Below, in pieces: positions 8,501 through 16,523 of a stretch of DNA of 61,290 bases; position 1 is the first letter of the stretch, and every line of letters begins with the position of its first letter. The DNA is taken from positions 1 through 61,290 of the forward strand of contig NZ_JAKRMS010000008.1 of assembly GCF_022346185.1 (NCBI RefSeq), given 5' to 3'. The DNA comes from Cellulomonas sp. ACRRI (GTDB lineage: Bacteria; Actinomycetota; Actinomycetes; Actinomycetales; Cellulomonadaceae). Below the pieces are notes generated by a model. The model saw nothing but the letters and a program-made list of their open reading frames with translations. It was not told where the DNA came from and made no database searches. A program made the position numbers and the translations under genes.

Positions 8501-9241
8501 ATGACACAGCCCCTGGTCGTCCTCGAGCACGTGGAGAAGCACTTCGGCGCGCTGCACGTGCTGCAGGACGTCAACCTCACCGTGCGGCGCGGCGAGGTCG
8601 TCGTCGTCATCGGCCCGTCCGGCAGCGGCAAGTCCACGCTGTGCCGGACGATCAACCGGCTCGAGACGATCGAGTCCGGCACCATCACCGTCGACGGCGT
8701 GCCGCTGCCCGCGGAGGGCCGCGCGCTCGCCCGCCTCCGCGCCGACGTCGGCATGGTGTTCCAGTCCTTCAACCTGTTCGCCCACCGCACCGTGCTGCAG
8801 AACGTCACCCTCGGGCTGCGCAAGGTCCGCCACCTCGGCAGCCGCGAGGCCAAGGAGCGGGCGATGGCCCTGCTCGAGCGGGTCGGCGTCGCGAGCCAGG
8901 CGGACAAGCTGCCCGCCCAGCTGTCCGGCGGCCAGCAGCAGCGCGTCGCGATCGCCCGCGCGCTGGCCATGGAGCCGAAGGTGATGCTGTTCGACGAGCC
9001 GACCTCCGCGCTCGACCCCGAGATGATCAACGAGGTCCTCGACGTCATGACCTCGCTCGCGGCCGAGGGCATGACGATGGTCGTGGTCACGCACGAGATG
9101 GGCTTCGCCCGGCGCGCCGCGGACCGCGTGGTCTTCATGGACGGCGGGGCGATCGTCGAGGAGGCGGACCCCGAGACGTTCTTCACCGCCCCGCGCAGCG
9201 ACCGGGCGCGCGACTTCCTGTCGAAGATCCTCACCCACTGA
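8501..9241 (+). CDS. gluA: Glutamate-type amino-acid ABC transporter ATP-binding protein
   Basis: The predicted protein has 246 aa and is an ABC ATPase of the polar amino-acid (PAAT) family. Walker [10 protein letters not shown] is at 38-46, the Q-loop in [10 protein letters not shown], the signature LSGGQQQR at 141-148 and Walker [14 protein letters not shown] near 161-173, followed by the H-loop VVTHEM. It energises the GluCD permease fed by lipoprotein GluB in the same operon. The same gluABCD order beside recA/recX/miaB is known in corynebacteria, which supports glutamate as substrate, although glutamine or aspartate cannot be excluded. Confidence 0.92.
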   Translation: MTQPLVVLEHVEKHFGALHVLQDVNLTVRRGEVVVVIGPSGSGKSTLCRTINRLETIESGTITVDGVPLPAEGRALARLRADVGMVFQSFNLFAHRTVLQNVTLGLRKVRHLGSREAKERAMALLERVGVASQADKLPAQLSGGQQQRVAIARALAMEPKVMLFDEPTSALDPEMINEVLDVMTSLAAEGMTMVVVTHEMGFARRAADRVVFMDGGAIVEEADPETFFTAPRSDRARDFLSKILTH

Positions 9242-9335
9242 GCCCGGGCGCCCCCGCGCCCGCCGCACCACCCGCACGAACCCTGACCGGCACCGACCGA
9301 GACGCACGCACCCGACGCGACCCCAGGAGCCCGAC

Positions 9336-10214
9336 ATGAGAACCCGTACCGCTGGCCCGATCGCCCTCGCCGCCGCCGCCGTCCTGACGCTGGCCGCCTG
9401 CGGCGGCTCCGACGACACCGACGAGGGCTCGACCCCCGAGGTGTCCGACGTCGAGGCCGCCGACTTCCCCGAGGGCTCGACGATGGCCGAGCTCGCCGAG
9501 GCGGGCTCCATCACCATCGGCACCAAGTTCGACCAGCCGCTGTTCGGCCTCGTCGGCCCCGACGGCACGCCCGAGGGCTTCGACGTCGAGATCGGCAAGA
9601 TCATCGCCGGCGCGCTCGGCATCCCCGAGGACGGCATCGAGTGGAAGGAGACGGTGTCCGCCAACCGCGAGTCGTTCATCGAGTCCGACCAGGTCGACAT
9701 CGTCGTCGCGACCTACACGATCAACGACGAGCGCAAGCAGAAGGTGTCGTTCGCCGGTCCGTACTACCAGGCCGGGCAGTCGATCCTCACGCTCGCCGAC
9801 AACGAGGACATCCAGGGGCCCGACGACCTCGCCGGCAAGAAGGTCTGCACCGTCGCCGGGTCGACGCCCGAGGCGAACCTGCTGGAGAACTTCCCGGACA
9901 CCGAGGTCGTGCCGTTCGGCGCCTACTCCGACTGCCTGGAGCCGCTGCGCAACGGGCAGGTCGACGCGATGAGCACCGACAACGTCATCCTCGCCGGCTT
10001 CGCGGCCGACGACCCGACGTTCGAGGTCCGCGGCGAGCCGTTCACCGAGGAGCCGTACGGCATCGGCCTCGCGCTCGACGACACCGACTTCCGGATGTGG
10101 ATCAACGACGTCCTCGAGCAGGCCTACGAGGACGGCACCTGGACCGAGGCGTGGGAGGCGACCGCCGGCACCGTGCTGCCGACGCCCGAGCCGCCGGCCG
10201 TCGACCGGTACTGA
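9336..10214 (+). CDS. gluB: Glutamate-type amino-acid ABC transporter substrate-binding lipoprotein
   Basis: The predicted protein has 292 aa. It begins with a lipoprotein signal peptide (MRTRTAGPIALAAAAVL) ending in the lipobox LAAC, so it should be anchored to the outer face of the membrane. The rest is a periplasmic-binding-protein type 3 domain, with FDVEIGKIIAGALG and VVATYTINDERKQKVSFAGP typical of the glutamate/glutamine-binding family. The ATG at 9336 is preceded by CCAGGAG. The gap after gluA is 94 nt and the gap before gluC holds a very stable hairpin, which would allow higher expression than the permease genes. Confidence 0.93.
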   Translation: MRTRTAGPIALAAAAVLTLAACGGSDDTDEGSTPEVSDVEAADFPEGSTMAELAEAGSITIGTKFDQPLFGLVGPDGTPEGFDVEIGKIIAGALGIPEDGIEWKETVSANRESFIESDQVDIVVATYTINDERKQKVSFAGPYYQAGQSILTLADNEDIQGPDDLAGKKVCTVAGSTPEANLLENFPDTEVVPFGAYSDCLEPLRNGQVDAMSTDNVILAGFAADDPTFEVRGEPFTEEPYGIGLALDDTDFRMWINDVLEQAYEDGTWTEAWEATAGTVLPTPEPPAVDRY

Positions 10215-10223
10215 CGCGCCCGG

Positions 10224-10260
10224 CGGCGCGGCGCCCGGGGGTCCCCCGGGCGCCGCGCCG
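10224..10260 (+). terminator. 18-bp perfect hairpin between gluB and gluC (partial terminator or mRNA stabiliser)
   Basis: Arms 10224-10241 and 10243-10260 are exact reverse complements with one central base. It lies 10 nt after the gluB stop inside an operon and has no T-tract, so it more likely protects the gluB message or reduces read-through than fully terminates. Confidence 0.7.
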
Positions 10261-10306
10261 CTCGACCCGTGGACCCCCGTCGTCCCCCGAAGGCAAGGAC
10301 CCCCGT

Positions 10307-10957
10307 GTGGACCTGATCGCCGACAACCTGCCGGCCTACCTGAGCGGCTTCCGCGTCACGCTCCAGCTCACCGTCATCTCCGGGGCCGTCGCCCTGGTCT
10401 GGGGCACCGTGCTCGCCGCCATGCGGGTCTCCCCCGTGGCGACCCTGCGCGGCCTGGCGGTCACCTACGTCGAGCTCCTGCGCAACACCCCGCTGACCCT
10501 GGTGTTCTTCTTCCTGGTGTTCGTCGCCCCGCAGTTCGGCGTGCTCCCGCCCCTAGGTTTCTGGACCGCGGTGATCGCGCTGTCCGCGTACACGTCGGCG
10601 TTCGTCTGCGAGGCGGTCCGGTCGGGCGTCAACGGGGTGCCCGTCGGGCAGGCCGAGGCGGCGCGCGCGATCGGGCTGACCTTCGGCCAGACCCTCACCC
10701 TGGTGGTCCTGCCGCAGGCGGTGCGCTCCGTGATCCCGCCGCTGATCAACGTCCTGATCGCCCTCACCAAGAACACCTCGGTGGCCGCCGGGTTCGCGGT
10801 CGTCGAGCTGCTCGCCTCCGGCCGGCGGATCGCGCTGGCCAATCCGTCCGAGGCCGTGCTCGCGCTGGTCGGCGTGGGGCTGTTCTACCTGGTCATCACC
10901 ATCCCGGCCGGGTACCTGGCCGGGGTCCTCGAGCGGAAGGTGGCGTTCGCGCGATGA
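10307..10957 (+). CDS. gluC: Glutamate-type amino-acid ABC transporter permease, subunit 1
   Basis: The predicted protein has 216 aa and is an inner-membrane permease of the HisM/GlnP type. It has several transmembrane helices, beginning at TLQLTVISGAVALVWGTVLA. The EAA loop (about residues 115-145, EAARAIGLTFGQTLTLVVLP) contacts the ATPase. GTG at 10307 was chosen because AAGGAC lies 6 nt upstream. The stop overlaps gluD by ATGA. It pairs with GluD to form the channel. Confidence 0.9.
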   Translation: MDLIADNLPAYLSGFRVTLQLTVISGAVALVWGTVLAAMRVSPVATLRGLAVTYVELLRNTPLTLVFFFLVFVAPQFGVLPPLGFWTAVIALSAYTSAFVCEAVRSGVNGVPVGQAEAARAIGLTFGQTLTLVVLPQAVRSVIPPLINVLIALTKNTSVAAGFAVVELLASGRRIALANPSEAVLALVGVGLFYLVITIPAGYLAGVLERKVAFAR

Positions 10958-11853
10958 GCTCCGTCCTGTACGACGAGCCCGGGCCCGTCGCCCGCCGGCG
11001 CGAGCGGATCGGCTCCGTCGTCGGCGGCCTGCTGGTCGTCGCCCTGCTCGTGCTGGCGTTCCGGTACGCCGACGACCGCGGCCTGTTCGGCGCCGACCGG
11101 TGGGACGTGCTGTACGACCCGCCCAAGAACCAGTCCGCCGAGGCGGTGTGGACGTCGATGGTCGTCCGCGGCCTCGGCGCCACCCTGCGCGCCGCCGTGG
11201 TCGCCGCCCCGCTCGCGCTCGTGCTCGGGCTGCTGCTCGCGATGTGGCGCACCGCCCGGAGCACCTGGCTCCGCGCGCCGGCCACGGTCGTCATCGAGCT
11301 GTTCCGCGGCCTGCCCGTGCTGCTCATGATGCTGTTCGGGCTGCTGGGGTTCGGCTGGGACGCCTTCGCCGCCGTGGTGTTCGGCCTCACGGTCTACAAC
11401 ATGGCGATCATCGCCGAGATCCTGCGCGCCGGGCTCGCGTCGCTGCCGAAGGGCCAGACCGAGGCCGCGTACGCCATCGGGCTGTCCCGGTGGCAGACCC
11501 TGCTGCTCGTCCAGCTGCCGCAGGCGGTGCGGACGATGCTGCCGAGCCTCATCGCCCAGCTCGTGGTGCTGCTGAAGGACTCCTCGCTCGGGTTCATCGT
11601 CGGGTACCCGGAGCTGCTGAAGGCGATGCAGAACAACGCCCAGTACTTCGGGCAGCGGTACTACGTGGCGCTGTTCGTCGTGGGGGCCGGGATCTACCTG
11701 GTCGTGAACATCACCCTGACCCGGCTCGCGGTGTGGCTGCAGCGCCGGGGCGGCGCGAAGACGTCCGGCAAGGTCGCCCGGGACGTGACGATCGCGCCCG
11801 CCGGCGTCGGCGGCCCGGGCGGGTTCGCCTCCGGCGCGGGCGGCACGGTCTGA
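10954..11853 (+). CDS. gluD: Glutamate-type amino-acid ABC transporter permease, subunit 2
   Basis: The predicted protein has 299 aa. After a 25-residue cytoplasmic start and a first helix (GGLLVVALLVLAFRY) comes a HisM/GlnP-type permease domain. The EAA loop is EAAYAIGLSRWQTLLLVQLP. A C-terminal hydrophilic Gly/Ala-rich tail of about 40 residues extends beyond the usual end. The start overlaps the gluC stop by 4 nt (ATGA), giving translational coupling. It is the last gene of gluABCD and is followed by a repeat element shared with the converging RNase Y gene. Confidence 0.9.
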   Translation: MSSVLYDEPGPVARRRERIGSVVGGLLVVALLVLAFRYADDRGLFGADRWDVLYDPPKNQSAEAVWTSMVVRGLGATLRAAVVAAPLALVLGLLLAMWRTARSTWLRAPATVVIELFRGLPVLLMMLFGLLGFGWDAFAAVVFGLTVYNMAIIAEILRAGLASLPKGQTEAAYAIGLSRWQTLLLVQLPQAVRTMLPSLIAQLVVLLKDSSLGFIVGYPELLKAMQNNAQYFGQRYYVALFVVGAGIYLVVNITLTRLAVWLQRRGGAKTSGKVARDVTIAPAGVGGPGGFASGAGGTV

Positions 11854-11865
11854 CCGCGTGGTCCC

Positions 11866-11937
11866 GCCGAGATAGGACCGTTCCGCCGAGGAAGGACCGT
11901 CCTGGGTCCTATCTCGGCTCGGGCGTCCTATCTCGGC
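11866..11937. repeat. Four-unit CCGAGATAGG element at a convergent gene end, copy A
   Basis: Two direct units (GCCGAGATAGGAC at 11866-11878 and a degenerate GCCGAGGAAGGAC at 11885-11897) are followed by two inverted units (GTCCTATCTCGGC at 11906-11918 and 11925-11937). Unit spacing is 19 bp on each side. It lies between gluD and the RNase Y gene, which converge, and can fold into alternative hairpins. A second copy with the same architecture is at 54824-54895. Confidence 0.85.
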
Positions 11938-11992
11938 GCGGGGGTTGTCGCTCGGCGCGGGGGTCCTGCCCGGGCGGGATCCGCGGGGGCCG

Positions 11993-13585
11993 TCAGCCCG
12001 CCGTGGCGCTGGCGCGGACCTCGCGGACGACGGTCACCTTGATCTCGCCCGGGTAGGACAGGTCCTGCTCGATGTGCCGGGCGATCTCCACGGCGAGCCG
12101 GCCGATCTCCGTGTCCGGCACCTCGCTCGGCTCGACGACCACCCGCATCTCGCGGCCGGCCGCCATCGCCAGCGCCCGGCGGACCCCGGCGTGGCTCGCG
12201 ACGAGCTCCTCGAGCTGCTCCAGCCGCTCCACGTGCTGGTCGGTGTCCTCGCGGCGCGCGCCCGGGCGGGCGGCCGACATCGCGTCCGCCACCTGCACGA
12301 GCACCGCCTCGACCGTCTCCGCCGGGACCTCGTCGTGGTGCGCGGCGATGCCGTTCACCACCGCCTCGGACTCCCCGTGCCGGGCGGCCAGCGCCGCACC
12401 GACCTGGGCGTGCGTGCCCGGCACCTCGCCCGTCATCGCCTTGCCGAGGTCGTGCAGCAGCGCGGACCGGCGGGCGACGTCGACGTCCGCGCCGATCTCG
12501 GCCGCGACCTGCGCCGCGATCAGCGCCGACTCCACCAGGTGCTCCAGCACGTTCTGGCCGAACGACGTCCGCAGCCGCAGCCGGCCGAGGACCCGCACGA
12601 GCTCCTGGTCCAGCCCGCGCACCCCGGCACGCTCGGCGGCGGCGTGCCCGGCCTCGTCGGCGCGGTCGTCCGCACCGGCCAGGGCCTCGGCGTAGGCCGT
12701 CTCGATGCGCTGGGGGTTGATCCGGCCGTCCGCCATCAGCGCCTCGAGCGCGACCTGGGCGACCTCCCGGCGGTCGGCGTCGAAGCAGGACAGCACCACC
12801 GTGCCCGGGGTCTCGTCGACGAGGACGTTCACGCCGGTCAGCGCCTCGAACAGCCGGATGTTCCGGCCCTCCTTGCCGATGATCCGGCCCTTCATCTCGT
12901 CCGACGGCAGGGGCAGCAGCGTCACGGCCGCCTGGCTGCTCGTCGGGACCGCCGCTCGCTGCGCGGCGGTCGCGAGCACCCGGCGGACCCGTGCGTCGGC
13001 GGTGCGGCGCGCCTGCGCCTCCACCCGGCGGACCGTCGCGGCCGCCGCCGTCTGCGCCTCGGCGGTCAGCTGCCGCAGGAGCTCGGCGCGCGCCTCCGCC
13101 GCGGTCAGCCCGGACGTCGCCTCCAGCCGCTCGGCGGCCTCCTGGCCGGCGACGGCGAGACGGTCGGCGGCCTCGCGCTCGGCGGCCGCGAGCCGCTCGG
13201 CGGCGGTGCGCTCCGCCTCGGCGACGACCCGGGCGGCGTCCCGCTCGGCGGCCGCCCGCTGCTCCCCGGCCGCGGCGGCGGTGGCGGCGGCCTGCTCGGC
13301 GGCGCGACGACGCAGGTCGGCGGCCGCGTCGTTGGCGGCGCGGGCCGCGCGCTCCTGCTCGGTCGCCGTGCGCTCGGCAGCCGCGGCGTTCTCCTCCCGC
13401 TCCGCCGCCCGGGCCTCGCGACGCTGCGCGTCCGCCAGGGCGGTGCGGGCCTCGTCGCGGATCGACTGCACGTCCTCCTGCGCCTGCCGGCGCACGGCGG
13501 CTGCCTCACGGCGCGCGAGCAGCACGAGGACGAGCGCGACGAGGCAGGCGGCGAGCAGTCCCACGATGATCGCCACGTCCTGCAT
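11993..13585 (-). CDS. rny: Ribonuclease Y
   Basis: The predicted protein has 530 aa. It is a membrane-anchored endoribonuclease that starts mRNA decay. An N-terminal transmembrane helix (residues 4-24) leads into a long Ala/Glu/Arg coiled coil (about 25-200). A KH domain with GRIIGKEGRNIR lies around 222-285, and an HD domain carries H378-D379 (LLHDLGKA) and AAHHDE. The length matches the family. ATG at 13585 (MQDVAIIVGL) follows GGAGCG, and upstream codons lack similarity. It lies downstream of recX with a 366-bp gap, so it probably has its own promoter. Confidence 0.93.
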   Translation of the reverse strand: MQDVAIIVGLLAACLVALVLVLLARREAAAVRRQAQEDVQSIRDEARTALADAQRREARAAEREENAAAAERTATEQERAARAANDAAADLRRRAAEQAAATAAAAGEQRAAAERDAARVVAEAERTAAERLAAAEREAADRLAVAGQEAAERLEATSGLTAAEARAELLRQLTAEAQTAAAATVRRVEAQARRTADARVRRVLATAAQRAAVPTSSQAAVTLLPLPSDEMKGRIIGKEGRNIRLFEALTGVNVLVDETPGTVVLSCFDADRREVAQVALEALMADGRINPQRIETAYAEALAGADDRADEAGHAAAERAGVRGLDQELVRVLGRLRLRTSFGQNVLEHLVESALIAAQVAAEIGADVDVARRSALLHDLGKAMTGEVPGTHAQVGAALAARHGESEAVVNGIAAHHDEVPAETVEAVLVQVADAMSAARPGARREDTDQHVERLEQLEELVASHAGVRRALAMAAGREMRVVVEPSEVPDTEIGRLAVEIARHIEQDLSYPGEIKVTVVREVRASATAG

Positions 13586-13951
13586 GCGTCCACGCTCCTG
13601 GGGTGCTCGGCCGGGTCCGGGCGCGCGGCGGATCCGTGCCCCCTGGGGGACTCGCGGCTGCTGCGACCGGTGCTGCCGTCGCCGGCCCGCTGGGGTGCGG
13701 GCCGCGCGGGCGGCGCGGCGGGGAGGCGGCGGCGCGAGGTGGAGCCATTGTTCCCCATGCGGGCGGCCCGACCGGCGACCTGGCGCGAGTGGCGCGGGAG
13801 ACCGGGAGATCGCACGGCCGTGGAGCGCCGCCCAGCGGAGCGGCCCTCCCGCGGCGCCGGTGCGTGCCGGGCGCACGCTCCACCCCCGCGCGAACGAGCG
13901 CGAGGACGAGTGCCGCTCCCGGTCCCGCTCCCGGTGCCGCTCCCGGTGCGG
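13586..13951. other. 366-bp gap between recX and the RNase Y gene
   Basis: I see no convincing gene. It should hold the RNase Y promoter and 5' UTR and the 3' end of the recA-recX transcript. Its recX-proximal end has three units of CCGCTCCCGGT at 12-bp period (13913, 13925, 13937) that abut the recX stop codon. The only open frames are high-GC shadows with no family likeness. Confidence 0.55.
13913..13947. repeat. Three tandem 12-bp units next to the recX stop
   Basis: CCGCTCCCGGT recurs at 13913-13923, 13925-13935 and 13937-13947. It ends 4 nt before the recX stop codon. Confidence 0.7.
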
Positions 13952-15217
13952 TCAGGAGTCGCCGGCGTCCTCGCCCTCGGCCGCCAGCTCCTCCCGGACG
14001 ACCCGGGACACCAGCGAACCGCCGTACCCGCGCCGGCCGAGCGCGCCGTACGCCCGGCGCAGCCGGACCTCGCGGTCGAGCCCCCGGGTGGCCCGGAGCT
14101 TCTTGCGGGCGAGGGCCCGGGCCGCCTGCTCCTCGTCGGCGTCGTCCACCTGCTCCAGGGCCTCGCGGGCCACCTCGTCGTCCACGCCCTTGCGGCGCAG
14201 CTCCATCGCGAGGGCGCGCCGGGACATCCCGCGCTCGGCGTGCCGGCTGCGGACGAGGATCTCGGCGTACGCGGCGTCGTCCACCAGGCCGACCTCGGTG
14301 AACCGGTCGAGCACGCGGTCCGCGACGTCCTCGGGCACGTCGCGCTTCGCCATCGCCTCCGCGAGCTGGGCGCGGCTGCGGGGGGCGGCGGTGAGCTGGC
14401 GCAGGGCGATCGCGCGGGCGACCGACTCGGGGTCGGGCTCGGCGTCGGTCGCGGCGGTCCCGGTCTCCGGGGGCTCGGTCGCGGGCGCGAGGCGCCGGCC
14501 GGACGTCCGGCGACGCCCTCGGTCCCCGGGACCATCGCCGGTCGGGCCGCGCCGGACGACGGGCGGTCCGTCGGGGTCCGGGGCCCCCGCGGCGCCGGGG
14601 AGACCCGGGGCGGCGGCGGGCGTCTCGGTGGCGGTGCCGGTGGTCGTGGCGGCGGTGGAGGCGGCCCGACCGCCGCCCGAGCGCGCCACGATCTCGGCAA
14701 GCCTCGCCGCGACGGCCGCGACCTCCGGGGAGTGCTCGGCGGAACCGGCTCCGTCGACGCCCGCTCGGCCGCGCCGACCCGCGGCGGTACGACCCGCCCG
14801 CTCGGGTGCCGTCCCGCGAGCGCGACCGCCCCTCGCGGGTGCCGGCGCGTCGGTTCCGCCTTCCCGCACCGACGCGTGCGCCGCCCCGTCCGGCACCGGC
14901 GAGGGCGCGGGCGACTCGTCGTCCCGCACCGACCCCGGCGCGGGCGCGTCGTCGTCCCACACCGACCCCGGCGCGGGCGCGTCGTCGTCCCACACCGACC
15001 CCGGCGCGGGTGCGTCGTCGTCCCACACCGACGCGGACGCGGGTGCGTCGTCGTCCCAGACGGAGCCCGCCGGCTCCGCGGACCCCGCCCAGGCGGACGC
15101 GTCGCCGTCGGACTGGTCGTCCCACGCCGAGGCGCCCGCCGGGGCGACGTCGAGCCACGCATCGCCGGCCGCCGCGGGATCGATGCCGGCGGCGGCCGGG
15201 TCGTGCCGGGTCGACAT
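13952..15217 (-). CDS. recX: RecX regulatory protein with a long repeat-bearing acidic N-terminal extension
   Basis: The predicted protein has 421 aa. RecX binds RecA filaments and inhibits recombinase and coprotease activity. The RecX domain occupies roughly the last 170 residues (AIALRQLTAAPRSRAQLAEA, then GLVDDAAYAEILVRSR, then RGMSRRALAMELRRKGV). Typical RecX is 150-200 aa. Here about 250 extra residues precede it, including near-identical SVWDDDAPAPG units around residues 52-107 and an Ala/Pro/Gly-rich linker. The ATG at 15217 shares one base with the recA stop (TGATG), so the extension is translated from the recA message. Confidence 0.9.
   Translation of the reverse strand: MSTRHDPAAAGIDPAAAGDAWLDVAPAGASAWDDQSDGDASAWAGSAEPAGSVWDDDAPASASVWDDDAPAPGSVWDDDAPAPGSVWDDDAPAPGSVRDDESPAPSPVPDGAAHASVREGGTDAPAPARGGRARGTAPERAGRTAAGRRGRAGVDGAGSAEHSPEVAAVAARLAEIVARSGGGRAASTAATTTGTATETPAAAPGLPGAAGAPDPDGPPVVRRGPTGDGPGDRGRRRTSGRRLAPATEPPETGTAATDAEPDPESVARAIALRQLTAAPRSRAQLAEAMAKRDVPEDVADRVLDRFTEVGLVDDAAYAEILVRSRHAERGMSRRALAMELRRKGVDDEVAREALEQVDDADEEQAARALARKKLRATRGLDREVRLRRAYGALGRRGYGGSLVSRVVREELAAEGEDAGDS
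14895..15067. repeat. 33-bp coding tandem repeat in recX
   Basis: About five 33-bp units encode SVWDDDAPAPG variants. The central units are almost identical at DNA level, while the flanking ones diverge (DAPASA, RDDESPAPS). Such arrays can change in copy number by slippage or recombination. Confidence 0.8.
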
Positions 15218-16257
15218 CAGAAGTCGACCTTCACCTCCGCGCCGGCGGGCGCGTCGACCTTGGCACCGATGCCGAGCTTCTCGAGGATCTTCTTCTCGAT
15301 CTCCGCGGCGAGGTCCGGGTTGTCGCGCAGGAACCCGCGCGCGTTCTCCTTGCCCTGGCCGAGCTGGTCGCCCTCGTAGGTGAACCAGGAGCCGGACTTC
15401 CGGATGAACCCGTGCTCGACGCCCATGTCGATGAGGCCGCCCTCGCGGGAGATGCCGACGCCGTAGAGGATGTCGAACTCCGCCTGCTTGAACGGCGGGG
15501 CCATCTTGTTCTTCACGACCTTGACCCGGGTCCGGTTGCCGACGGCGTCCGTGCCCTCCTTGAGGGTCTCGATGCGGCGGATGTCCATGCGCACCGACGC
15601 GTAGAACTTGAGCGCCTTGCCACCGGTCGTGGTCTCGGGCGAGCCGAAGAACACGCCGATCTTCTCGCGCAGCTGGTTGATGAAGATCGCGGTGGTGCCG
15701 GACGCGTTGAGGGCACCGGTGATCTTGCGGAGCGCCTGGGACATGAGGCGGGCCTGCAGGCCGACGTGGCTGTCGCCCATCTCGCCCTCGATCTCGGCCT
15801 TCGGCACGAGCGCCGCCACGGAGTCGATGACGATGATGTCGATCGCGCCGGAGCGGATCAGCATGTCCATGATCTCGAGCGCCTGCTCGCCGGTGTCCGG
15901 CTGGGAGACGAGCAGCGCGTCGGTGTCGACGCCGAGCTTCTTGGCGTAGTCCGGGTCCAGCGCGTGCTCCGCGTCGATGAACGCGGCGATGCCGCCCTGC
16001 CGCTGGGCGTTGGCCACGGCGTGCAGCGCGACGGTGGTCTTGCCGGAGGACTCGGGGCCGTAGATCTCGACGATGCGGCCCTTCGGCAGACCGCCGATGC
16101 CGAGCGCGACGTCGAGGGCGACGGACCCGGTCGGGATGACCTCGACCGGGGCGCGGCCGTCGTCGCCGAGACGCATGATCGAGCCCTTGCCGAACTGGCG
16201 GTCGATCTGGCTGAGGGCGGCCTCGAGAGCCTTCTCGCGGTCCTGGGGTGCGGGCAT
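15217..16257 (-). CDS. recA: Recombinase RecA
   Basis: The predicted protein has 346 aa, the usual length. It catalyses strand exchange and activates LexA cleavage. Walker A GPESSGKT is at 67-74, with [12 protein letters not shown] as the Walker B region and the L2 loop in [17 protein letters not shown] 16257 ([11 protein letters not shown]) follows GAGGTGG. The upstream 266-bp gap has an SOS box directly abutting a TAGAGT -10, giving a 5' UTR of roughly 175 nt. recX follows with a 1-nt overlap. There are no inteins or other oddities. Confidence 0.98.
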   Translation of the reverse strand: MPAPQDREKALEAALSQIDRQFGKGSIMRLGDDGRAPVEVIPTGSVALDVALGIGGLPKGRIVEIYGPESSGKTTVALHAVANAQRQGGIAAFIDAEHALDPDYAKKLGVDTDALLVSQPDTGEQALEIMDMLIRSGAIDIIVIDSVAALVPKAEIEGEMGDSHVGLQARLMSQALRKITGALNASGTTAIFINQLREKIGVFFGSPETTTGGKALKFYASVRMDIRRIETLKEGTDAVGNRTRVKVVKNKMAPPFKQAEFDILYGVGISREGGLIDMGVEHGFIRKSGSWFTYEGDQLGQGKENARGFLRDNPDLAAEIEKKILEKLGIGAKVDAPAGAEVKVDF

Positions 16258-16440
16258 GGTGTTCCACCTCGTGCGTCTCGTGCAGCCTCGCGCTGCGCCG
16301 GCAGGGCTGGTCTTCGGTGTCGTGCGCTGACGCTATGCCCGACCACCGACATGGACCCCGGTCCCGTCCACAGCCCGCGCGACCAGTCCCCCTGGGGACG
16401 GCCGCCGGACCGCCCGGACCCGGGGCGCGCCAACGGGCCT

Positions 16441-16446
16441 ACTCTA
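16441..16446 (-). promoter_or_regulatory. recA -10 hexamer
   Basis: TAGAGT on the minus strand, one base downstream of the SOS box. A transcription start near 16434 would give a leader of about 175 nt. Confidence 0.55.
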
Positions 16447-16447
16447 C

Positions 16448-16461
16448 CGAACACATGTTCG
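16448..16461. promoter_or_regulatory. LexA/SOS box of recA
   Basis: CGAACACATGTTCG fits the actinobacterial/Bacillus-type LexA consensus CGAACRNRYGTTYG at every position. It sits between the -35 and -10 regions of the recA promoter, so LexA binding should block RNA polymerase. Confidence 0.9.
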
Positions 16462-16523
16462 ATCAGCACCGCACCGACACGCCCGGCGCGTCGCGGGGTC
16501 GCCGGGGACGCGCCGCCCCGGCA

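Noticed and set aside
14895..15067. Regular 33-bp repeats considered as a CRISPR array
   Set aside because: There are no spacers of variable sequence; units are contiguous and in frame within recX.
11945..15383. Long plus-strand open frames opposite RNase Y, recX and recA
   Set aside because: Antisense shadows with Arg/Ser/Pro-rich composition; the minus strand carries the KH, HD and RecX motifs.
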